Shown here: in pieces, positions 58,189 to 64,000 of the stretch
Layout: every line of letters starts with the position of its first letter
How positions within the stretch are numbered: position 1 is the first letter of the stretch
Assembly (NCBI RefSeq): GCF_029871235.1
Contig: NZ_SSOM01000079.1
Location: 1-64,000 of the forward strand
Direction: 5' to 3'
Length of the DNA stretch: 64,000 nt
Source: Pseudomonas sp. BN411
Lineage (GTDB): Bacteria > Pseudomonadota > Gammaproteobacteria > Pseudomonadales > Pseudomonadaceae
Notes under the pieces: generated by a model
What the model saw: the letters and a program-made list of their open reading frames with translations, nothing else
What the model was told of the DNA's origin: nothing
Databases searched by the model: none
Translations under genes and position numbers: made by a program

Positions 58189-58244
58189 GGCTTCCGATCA
58201 TAGTCAGCCGATCGCCGGGGTGCCAACGGCAGCCCGGCTGGGGT

Positions 58245-59042
58245 TCATCGCAGCAGTTCCGCCACAGCCTGAAGCACGACTTCCGGCTTTTCGCGATGGG
58301 GAACATGGCCGCAGGCTTCGATCAGCAGCACTTGCGAAGGCCCGTCAGTGAGCCGCGCGATCTGCTGCGGGTGCAGTTCGGAGCCGAACTCGTCCTGATC
58401 GCCGTGGATGGCCAGCACGGGGCAGTCCAGCCGTTCGATTCCGGTTTCCAGGCTCCAGTCGGCGAAGTCGGGGGAGAGCCAGGTTTCGGTCCAGGCGTCG
58501 AGCACCCAGCGGGCCTTGTCGCCGTGGTACTTGGCGAGCCGGTCGATCTGGCCGTCTTGCTGGAAGCCCAGCTTGGCTTCACGGATGCCTTGCAGCGTGC
58601 GGTCTTCGACGAAGGCCTGGGCCGATTCGGTGATCAGCGCCAGGCAGTGCTCGCGGTGGCGCGCCGCGCAATGGGTGGCCATGCCGCCGCCGACGCTGTG
58701 GCCGAAGGCGATGAACTCAGTAATGCCCAGACGGTCCTTCACGGTGGCGAAATCGTATTCGGCCTCATCACCGACAAAGCCGACCGACAGCTGGCCCGGG
58801 TGCGCTTCCGAGCGACCGAAGCCGAGGCGGTCATAGGCCACCACTGTCTTGCCGGTGATCGCGGCCAGCTTGGCGGGAAACTCACGCCACAGCTCCACGC
58901 ATCCAAGGGAGTCGTGGAACAGGATGATGGGTGCTTCGTCGAACGACGGGCTGAGGTGGGCGGGGCTCCAGATGCGGACGAACAGCCGGCCATGGAGGCT
59001 GTCGATCCGCAGGTCCTGTGTGTGGTGGCTGGGGCTAGGCAC
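58245..59042 (-). CDS. Alpha/beta hydrolase
   Basis: A serine hydrolase of 265 residues of the alpha/beta fold. The oxyanion strand is APIILFHDSLGCVELWREF, the nucleophile is Ser116 in FIAFGHSVGGGM, the acid is in IHGDQDEFGSELH, and the His is in ACGHVPHREKPEVV. The GTG at 59042 is six bases after GGAG and gives a typical start. A frame extending over 200 residues upstream is antisense to the next gene. The substrate is unknown. It is divergent from the isochorismatase-type gene. Confidence 0.85.
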   Translation of the reverse strand: MPSPSHHTQDLRIDSLHGRLFVRIWSPAHLSPSFDEAPIILFHDSLGCVELWREFPAKLAAITGKTVVAYDRLGFGRSEAHPGQLSVGFVGDEAEYDFATVKDRLGITEFIAFGHSVGGGMATHCAARHREHCLALITESAQAFVEDRTLQGIREAKLGFQQDGQIDRLAKYHGDKARWVLDAWTETWLSPDFADWSLETGIERLDCPVLAIHGDQDEFGSELHPQQIARLTDGPSQVLLIEACGHVPHREKPEVVLQAVAELLR

Positions 59043-59174
59043 GGCGTGCTCCAGGTTGGGAAATGCTGCCAAGGCTGCCAGAAAATGCCGCGTTCGTAAC
59101 GATGCAGAGTGCGCTGGCGTCGGCGGAGGAGGCGTCTTAATCTCCCTGCTTTCCCTCCTCAAGGATGATTCGTC

Positions 59175-59714
59175 ATGAGCACTGCACTTCTGATCATCGA
59201 TGTCCAGCGCGCCATCAGCGTCGGCCAGTACGCCGCATTCGAAATCGACCGGGTGATCGCCACCATCAACGGCCTCAGCAGCAGGGCGCGAGCTGCTGGC
59301 ATTGCCGTTGTGCTGGTCCAGCATGAAGAGCCCAGCGGCGAGTTTGAGTACGACACCGAGAGCTGGCAGTTGGCGGATGACTTGGCCGTTGCCGAGAGCG
59401 ACATCCGGGTTCGCAAGACCACGCCGGATTCCTTCCACCGCACCAACCTGCAGGATGTGCTGCAGTCGCGCGATATCCAGCGCTTGATCGTCTGCGGCCT
59501 GCAGACCGACTACTGCGTCGATACCACGGTGCGCCGAGCCCTGGCGCTGGGCTACCAGGTGGTGCTGCCGGAGGATGCGCACTCGACGCTGGACAACGCC
59601 GCTATCTCCGCGCCGCAGATCATCGCCCACCACAATGCGGTGCTCGGCAGCATGTCCAGCTTCGGCGTGCGGGCGCATGTGATTCCGGCCGCGTCAGTCG
59701 GCATCGAGGGCTGA
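59175..59714 (+). CDS. Isochorismatase-family cysteine hydrolase
   Basis: A cysteine hydrolase of 179 residues in the isochorismatase/nicotinamidase superfamily. The catalytic triad is visible as Asp9 (LLIIDVQRA), Lys81 (RVRKTTPDSF) and Cys114 (GLQTDYCVDTTVRRAL). The cis-peptide region before Cys is typical. The real substrate could be an amide or isochorismate-like ether, and none is indicated by neighbours. It ends near a bidirectional terminator. Confidence 0.87.
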   Translation: MSTALLIIDVQRAISVGQYAAFEIDRVIATINGLSSRARAAGIAVVLVQHEEPSGEFEYDTESWQLADDLAVAESDIRVRKTTPDSFHRTNLQDVLQSRDIQRLIVCGLQTDYCVDTTVRRALALGYQVVLPEDAHSTLDNAAISAPQIIAHHNAVLGSMSSFGVRAHVIPAASVGIEG

Positions 59715-59770
59715 AGTCGTACCCGCCAGGGCTGGACGGGGCGATAACCGGCGGTGTCTGAGGGATGGAT

Positions 59771-59793
59771 ACTGCCCTCCGGCGGAGGGCAGT
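59771..59793. terminator. Bidirectional terminator
   Basis: ACTGCCCTCC (59771-59780) pairs with GGAGGGCAGT (59784-59793) over 10 bp with a 3-base loop, between the converging isochorismatase-like and DUF3313 genes. No long T-run follows on either side. Confidence 0.65.
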
Positions 59794-59815
59794 TGTCACG
59801 ATAGCGGTGGAGGGG

Positions 59816-60487
59816 TCAGCGCTTGTTCTTGATCTGCTCGTAGCTCAGCCGCATGTCCTTCGCCCAGCCGTCGATCACCGGCTTGATGTTCTGGACGGTC
59901 AGCGCGGTTTCCTTGTTTTCCAGGGCGGTGCCGGTGCCCTTGCGCACGACCTCTGCAACGACCTTGGACGTACCGCCGTCAAGCACCATGGCTTCGGTGG
60001 CGATCTGCACTTCCTGGTCCCGTGTGCCAATTGCCGTCGTGGTGGCGGCGACCACCAGGGCAATGGGAATTACTTCGTAGGGCTTGAGGCCCTCGGTCGA
60101 AGCGGACACGGCGGTAATCGCCGGACGCAGGACCAGGCTGTCTGCCGTCGGCGAGTCGGTGATCTTGACTACCGAGCCCATCTCGCGGCGAAGCGCGGTG
60201 TCGTAGTAACGGGTGATCTCATCAAGGGTCGCCTGGGAGATCTGCTGGCTCGGCTGAGGCTTGGGGTGGAACTGGCTGGGCTCGATATACAGGCTGTTGT
60301 AACGCGACAGGTCCAGGGATGGATCAACCCAGCGTGCCACCTTGGCGCCGCTGGCGGTCTCCTGTTCCTGGAGGACGCTGTAGTTCGGAAGGAATCCCGA
60401 ATAGTGGCTGGGTTCGACCATGGTGCTGGAGCAGCCGCCAAGGGTCAGGATTGCGCTGAACGATACGACGAGAGGGTTGAGTCGCAT
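59816..60487 (-). CDS. DUF3313 lipoprotein
   Basis: A predicted lipoprotein of 223 residues with signal peptide and lipobox LGGC (MRLNPLVVSFSAILTLGGCS, Cys19). The mature part fits DUF3313 (HYSGFLPNYSVLQ, KVARWVDPSLDLSRYNSLYI, LVLRPAITAVSASTEGLKPY). The residue after the Cys is Ser, so the Asp+2 inner-membrane retention signal is absent and outer-membrane sorting is expected. Function unknown. Confidence 0.82.
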   Translation of the reverse strand: MRLNPLVVSFSAILTLGGCSSTMVEPSHYSGFLPNYSVLQEQETASGAKVARWVDPSLDLSRYNSLYIEPSQFHPKPQPSQQISQATLDEITRYYDTALRREMGSVVKITDSPTADSLVLRPAITAVSASTEGLKPYEVIPIALVVAATTTAIGTRDQEVQIATEAMVLDGGTSKVVAEVVRKGTGTALENKETALTVQNIKPVIDGWAKDMRLSYEQIKNKR

Positions 60488-60818
60488 GATTTCGCCTTAC
60501 CAGTAATGGCTTGTATGGGGGAACTTCCGGGGGAGTACCAAATGCTGTCTGTCTCGCCCTTTTCCGGCCGGAGGGCGGCGACAGCAGAAGCGTAGTTGGT
60601 CGCATGGCGGATGCCAGTGCGTTGCGCAAAGGAAAGGGCGCCTGCGGTTCAACTCAGGTGCGCGAAGAGTCGTAGACGGCGAGTGGTATGCAAGTAATTG
60701 GAAGCACTCGCATTCTTCAAGACTGCTCTTGGTGTGAAATGGGGCCTGCCGCCGACCCTCTCCACGCCGCGCACCTGGCTGCTCTCGGCCACCCTGGGGT
60801 TCTGAGGCCCCCGACTAG
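60488..60818. other. Intergenic region with a gene remnant
   Basis: This 331-base gap lies upstream of the minus-strand DUF3313 gene and downstream of the minus-strand ICMT-like gene. It should hold the DUF3313 promoter near 60490-60560. The only other recognisable content is the TonB-receptor 3' remnant at 60698-60805. Confidence 0.5.
60698..60805 (+). pseudogene. 3' remnant of a TonB-dependent receptor gene
   Basis: The plus-strand frame ending at the TGA 60803-60805 finishes STPRTWLLSATLGF. This is the classic last beta-strand of TonB-dependent siderophore receptors (compare RTWYIQASVGF at the end of fecA in this window). Upstream it holds only about 20 further codons before a stop codon at 60695, and nothing of the barrel or plug remains. 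It looks like the tail of a receptor gene lost by deletion. Confidence 0.5.
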
Positions 60819-61280
60819 CTAGAGCCACCTACGCACGCGGCCCCGGTAGGCGCTGAAGGCGTCCCCGAACAGGGTCGCCAGCGCCTGCTCTTCGGGGCCG
60901 ATCTGGAAGCGGTTCATGTAGAGCACGAACCCGGCCACGCCCAGCAGCGCGACGGGGGACGCGAGGTAGATCGACCAGGCGACCAGGGCGATGGCGAAGC
61001 CGAGGTACATAGGGTTGCGGGTGTAGCGGTAGATGCCGGAGCTGACCAGCGAGGACGCGGTTTCCGGCTGCAGCGGGTTGACTGTGGTTCCGGCGTGGCG
61101 GAAAGACAGGACGCCGCTCAGGCAGACCGCAACGCCGGCTGCGAGCACCAGCAGCGCAAGGGCGATGCGCCAGCCGGCGGCCGCGTCGATGCCGGGCACC
61201 CAGCGGGCGAGCAGCCACATCAGGACGCCGAACAGTACGGCAACCAGGGGTGGCGGTATGCGGTGTTCCATCCAGTTCAT
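60819..61280 (-). CDS. Isoprenylcysteine carboxyl methyltransferase-like (ICMT/PEMT) membrane protein
   Basis: An integral membrane protein of 153 residues with four hydrophobic helices. The conserved C-terminal block of ICMT/PEMT-type methyltransferases is clear: GIYRYTRNPMYLGFAIALVA and later NRFQIGPEEQALATLFGDAF. Bacterial members act on unknown, probably lipid-like, substrates. The ATG at 61280 (MNWMEHRIPPPLVAVLF) is chosen. A frame 16 residues longer has a less natural start. Confidence 0.83.
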   Translation of the reverse strand: MNWMEHRIPPPLVAVLFGVLMWLLARWVPGIDAAAGWRIALALLVLAAGVAVCLSGVLSFRHAGTTVNPLQPETASSLVSSGIYRYTRNPMYLGFAIALVAWSIYLASPVALLGVAGFVLYMNRFQIGPEEQALATLFGDAFSAYRGRVRRWL

Positions 61281-61369
61281 GGTTCGATTCCTTTTCTGTC
61301 TGTGCTCGCTCGGGCCGGGTGGCGCCAACCCGGGACTTTAGCAGCGATCGGCCGCCGCGCCATTGCGCG

Positions 61370-62272
61370 TCAATCCGCGAAGAGTTCGAACATCAACTGC
61401 CTGAGCCAGCGCGTGGCGGGGTCCCGATGGTACTTGGCGTGCCAGAACAGGTTGATGTCGATCTCCGGCAGCTGGACTGGGTGGGGCAGGGCAACCAGGC
61501 CGAAGGGTTCGACGCAGGACGCGGCGAAGCGCTCCGGCACGGTGGCCAGCAGTTCGGTGCGCTGGAGAATGTGACCCACCGCGACGAAGTGCGGCACGTC
61601 CAGACGGATATCGCGCTCGATGCCCAGGCGCGCCATGTGCGTGTCGACCTCGCCATGGCCGGTAGTCGCGGCTACCACCCTCACGTGGCCATAGGCGCAG
61701 AAGCGCTCCAGGGTCAGCGGCTCGGCGGTGGCCGGGTGGCCCTTGCGGCACATGCAGACGTAGCGATGGTTGAACAGGTGGCGTTTGTAGAAGCCTGCCT
61801 GCAGGTTCGGGAGCAAGCCCACGGCGAGATCGACGGTGCCGTTCTGCAGGGCCTCGGTCAACGTCACCGCGTTGTTGCGCACGGTGCTGATGCGGCACCT
61901 GGGCGCCAGGTGGGTGAGGGCGTCCATCAGGCGCGGGGTGAAGTAGATCTCGCCGATGTCGGTCATGGCGATGGTGAAGGTGCGCTCGCTGGTGAGCGGG
62001 TCGAAGCTGTCCTGCCGGCTCAGGGCGTCGCGCAGGGTGTGAATCGCCAGTGAGACGGGTTCCGCCAGTTGCTCGGCGTAGGGCGTGGGTTCCATGCCCT
62101 GGTAAGTGCGCACGAAAAGGTCGTCCTGCAGGGTGGTGCGCAGGCGCTTGAGGGCGTTGCTGACGGCGGGCTGGGTCAGTCCCAGGTTGTCGGCGGCCGT
62201 GGAGACGCGCCGGTCGACGAGCAATTGGTTGAACACCACCAGCAGATTCAGGTCCAGGTCGCGCAAGTCCAT
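61370..62272 (-). CDS. nahR: NahR/SalR-type LysR activator
   Basis: A LysR regulator of 300 residues that matches NahR (salicylate-responsive activator of naphthalene/salicylate genes) along its length. It begins MDLRDLDLNLLVVFNQLLVD, and the helix-turn-helix is in STAADNLGLTQPAVSNALKR. It shares MTDIGEIYFTPRLMDALTH, NGTVDLAVGLLPNLQAGF and GHGEVDTHMARLGI. It is divergent from the salicylate hydroxylase gene across 125 bases, the classic layout. The effector is very likely salicylate. Confidence 0.9.
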   Translation of the reverse strand: MDLRDLDLNLLVVFNQLLVDRRVSTAADNLGLTQPAVSNALKRLRTTLQDDLFVRTYQGMEPTPYAEQLAEPVSLAIHTLRDALSRQDSFDPLTSERTFTIAMTDIGEIYFTPRLMDALTHLAPRCRISTVRNNAVTLTEALQNGTVDLAVGLLPNLQAGFYKRHLFNHRYVCMCRKGHPATAEPLTLERFCAYGHVRVVAATTGHGEVDTHMARLGIERDIRLDVPHFVAVGHILQRTELLATVPERFAASCVEPFGLVALPHPVQLPEIDINLFWHAKYHRDPATRWLRQLMFELFAD

Positions 62273-62310
62273 GGGCGTCTCTCATGGGAGTGGGGTGAGA
62301 GGAATATTCA

Positions 62311-62356
62311 TACCTGAAATAGTCTGTATGCGAGTTGGTGCATTTATCAATATTCC
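62311..62356. promoter_or_regulatory. nahR-nahG control region
   Basis: GGAATATT (62311-62318) and AATATTCC (62349-62356) are perfect inverted arms around the intergenic centre. TTCA-N4-TGAA (62317-62328) lies in the left part. These symmetric AT-rich elements are reasonable NahR contact sites, but no exact consensus match is claimed. Confidence 0.4.
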
Positions 62357-62382
62357 AGGCTTGGCCATGATGGTTCCACTCC

Positions 62383-62390
62383 AACAACAA
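62383..62390 (+). promoter_or_regulatory. Candidate Crc/Hfq (CA) motif before nahG
   Basis: AACAACAA ends 7 bases before the ATG at 62398, where a ribosome site would be expected. It fits the AAnAAnAA motif. Confidence 0.5.
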
Positions 62391-62397
62391 CACCATC

Positions 62398-63699
62398 ATG
62401 GGTACGAACATGAGCACGAAGCCTGCCTTGCGCGTCGGCATCATCGGCGGCGGAATTTCCGGCGTCGCCCTGGCACTGGACCTGTGCCGCCACTCCCATC
62501 TCGATGTCCAGCTCTTCGAATCTGCAGCGGCCTTCGGTGAAGTGGGGGCAGGCGTTTCCTTCGGCGCCAATGCGGTCCGCGCCATCGCCGGCCTCGGCCT
62601 GGCGGAGCCTTACGGGCTCGCCGCCGACCGCACGCCGGAGCCTTGGCAGGACGTCTGGTTCGAATGGCGCCGCAGCGACGATGCCGGCTACATCGGCGCC
62701 AGCGTGGCCCCTGGCGTGGGGCAGTCTTCGGTGCACCGCGCGGACTTCCTCGACGTGCTGGCCAGCCGTCTGCCCGAAGGCGTGGCCCGCTTCAACAAGC
62801 GCGCCGTGGACGTGGAGCAGCAGGATGGTGAGGTTCGCGTGCGGTTCACCGACGGCAGCGACTACGTGGGTGACCTGCTGGTCGCCGCTGATGGCATCAA
62901 GTCCGCCATTCGCGGCCATGTGCTGGAAGGTATCGGCGCCGCGCCCGCCGCACCCCGCTTCAGTGGCACCTGCGCCTACCGTGGCCTGATCGACAGCCAG
63001 CACCTGCGGGAGGCCTATCGCGCTGCCGGCGTCGACGAGCATCTGGTGGACGTGCCGCAGATGTATCTGGGCCTCGACGCCCATATCCTCACCTTCCCGG
63101 TGAAGCAGGGGCGCATCATCAACGTGGTGGCCTTCGTGTCAGACCGCAGTCGGCCCGATCCCCAATGGTCCCAGGACGCACCCTGGGTGCGCGAGGCGAG
63201 CCAGGAGGAGATGCTTCGCGCCTTCACGGGTTGGGGCGATGCCGCACGCATCCTGCTGGAGTGCATCCCGAAGCCGACCTACTGGGCGCTGCACGACCTG
63301 GCGGAACTGCCCGGCTACGTACATGGCCGCGTGGCCCTGATCGGCGATGCCGCCCACGCCATGCTGCCGCACCAGGGCGCCGGGGCGGGGCAGGGGCTGG
63401 AGGACGCGTACTTCCTGGCCCGCCTGCTGGGCGACCCGCAAGTGAGTCAGGACAACCTCGGCGAACTGCTGGCGGCCTACGACGCACTGCGCCGCCCCAG
63501 GGCCTGCCGCGTGCAGCGCACCTCCTGGGAGGCTGGCGAACTCTACGAACTGCGCGACCCTGCCGTGGGCGATGACGAACAGGCCCTGGGGGCGACCCTG
63601 GCCAGCCGCTTCGACTGGCTGTGGAACCATGACCTGGAGGCCGACGTGGGTGAGGCCCGCGCGCGCCTGGGCTGGCAGGCCCTCAGCCACTGCGCCTGA
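62398..63699 (+). CDS. nahG: Salicylate 1-monooxygenase (FAD-dependent)
   Basis: A flavoprotein hydroxylase of 433 residues that converts salicylate to catechol with NADH and oxygen. The FAD-binding GxGxxG lies in VGIIGGGISGVALALDL (near residue 14), and the second FAD motif is VALIGDAAHAMLPHQGAGAG (near 315). The segment VPQMYLGLDAHILTFPVK is shared with NahG/SalA enzymes. Two ATGs are possible (62398 and 62410), and neither has a clear Shine-Dalgarno. No catechol-pathway genes are within the window, so they may lie beyond the right end or elsewhere. Confidence 0.92.
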   Translation: MGTNMSTKPALRVGIIGGGISGVALALDLCRHSHLDVQLFESAAAFGEVGAGVSFGANAVRAIAGLGLAEPYGLAADRTPEPWQDVWFEWRRSDDAGYIGASVAPGVGQSSVHRADFLDVLASRLPEGVARFNKRAVDVEQQDGEVRVRFTDGSDYVGDLLVAADGIKSAIRGHVLEGIGAAPAAPRFSGTCAYRGLIDSQHLREAYRAAGVDEHLVDVPQMYLGLDAHILTFPVKQGRIINVVAFVSDRSRPDPQWSQDAPWVREASQEEMLRAFTGWGDAARILLECIPKPTYWALHDLAELPGYVHGRVALIGDAAHAMLPHQGAGAGQGLEDAYFLARLLGDPQVSQDNLGELLAAYDALRRPRACRVQRTSWEAGELYELRDPAVGDDEQALGATLASRFDWLWNHDLEADVGEARARLGWQALSHCA

Positions 63700-63714
63700 T
63701 TCCACGCCCTTTCA

Positions 63715-63742
63715 CCGGGGCGGACCCAGGCGGCCGCCCCGG
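63715..63742 (+). terminator. GC hairpin between nahG and the MFS gene
   Basis: CCGGGGCGG (63715-63723) pairs with CCGCCCCGG (63734-63742) over 9 bp. CTCTATAACAA follows, not a T-run, so it may stabilise or partly attenuate the transcript. Confidence 0.5.
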
Positions 63743-63772
63743 CTCTATAACAATGACAAGAAGAGCCATGCC

Positions 63773-64000
63773 ATGCGTACCATCGATGTTTCCGCCCTGC
63801 TCGACGGGGCCCGCTTCAATGCCTTCCACGCGCGCGTGCTGTTCTGGTGCGCGCTGATCATCATCTTCGACGGCTATGACCTGGTCATCTACGGCGTGGT
63901 GCTGCCCGCGCTGATGCAGACCTGGAACCTCACCGCATTGCAGGCCGGCCTGCTCGGCAGCTGCGCGCTGGTGGGGATGATGCTCGGCGCGCTGTTCTTC
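63773..64000 (+). CDS. Aromatic acid:H+ symporter-type MFS transporter (partial)
   Basis: The first 76 codons of an MFS gene cut by the window end. The start reads MRTIDVSALLDGARFNAFHA, and TM1 contains LIIIFDGYDLVIYGVVLPAL. The DGYDL motif is characteristic of the PcaK/BenK aromatic-acid:proton symporters. Next to nahG it probably imports salicylate or a related aromatic acid. Confidence 0.82.
   Translation, partial: MRTIDVSALLDGARFNAFHARVLFWCALIIIFDGYDLVIYGVVLPALMQTWNLTALQAGLLGSCALVGMMLGALFF

Noticed and set aside
1..64000. Prophage, integrative element or insertion sequence
   Set aside because: No integrase, transposase, phage structural gene or tRNA-linked attachment repeat was seen; the only mobile-looking DNA is short palindromic repeats.

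Overview
The window is GC-rich chromosomal DNA of a pseudomonad (Pseudomonas sensu lato). The main evidence is a complete nfxB/mexC-mexD-oprJ efflux locus whose proteins can be recognised along their whole length, OprD-type and TonB-type outer-membrane proteins, a NahR/NahG-type salicylate module, and many short palindromic REP-like repeats between genes. I see no tRNA, rRNA, CRISPR array, transposase or prophage gene. I assign about 50 protein genes, and most of them are catabolic, transport or regulatory.

Layout. 0.1-3.5 kb: OprD-family porin and the yjcH-actP acetate uptake pair. 3.9-5.4 kb: LysR regulator and a GFA-fold protein. 5.4-11.9 kb: nfxB divergent from mexC-mexD-oprJ, with a near-perfect palindrome between them. 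12.0-14.6 kb: methyltransferase and an orphan sensor kinase, with a possible minus-strand small transcript in between. 14.9-23.9 kb: a full carnitine pathway (LysR, D-malate dehydrogenase, BCCT carrier, CntA oxygenase, malic semialdehyde dehydrogenase, CntB reductase) followed by an XRE-PAS-PAS regulator. 24.4-26.8 kb: VOC protein and a MerR-controlled three-gene operon. 26.9-31.8 kb: a ClpP-fold-like periplasmic protein and fecI-fecR-fecA. 31.8-32.5 kb: five tandem copies of a unit of about 138 bp. 32.5-36.0 kb: prpD and three poorly known genes.

36.1-53.6 kb is the most intriguing block. A seven-gene operon (quinone-oxidoreductase-like, TauD-like, BKACE, MFS, DsbA-like, Rieske, YeiH-like) and an alpha/beta-hydrolase gene are each preceded by a tandem pair of similar 21-bp direct repeats. 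An AraC regulator lies between them. The hydrolase is followed by a DUF1302/DUF1329/Ycf48-like/MMPL envelope set and then by a yiaW-yiaV pair. I infer an AraC regulon for uptake and breakdown of an unidentified, probably hydrophobic, substrate.

53.7-64.0 kb: chemoreceptor, PuuE-like deacetylase plus GNAT, two hydrolases, a DUF3313 lipoprotein, a TonB-receptor remnant, an ICMT-like methyltransferase, and nahR divergent from nahG plus an aromatic-acid MFS gene cut by the window end. AAnAAnAA motifs, the known Hfq/Crc target, sit at the translation starts of several catabolic genes (yjcH, BCCT, BKACE, MFS, DUF1302, nahG). This suggests that carbon catabolite repression is layered over the local regulators.
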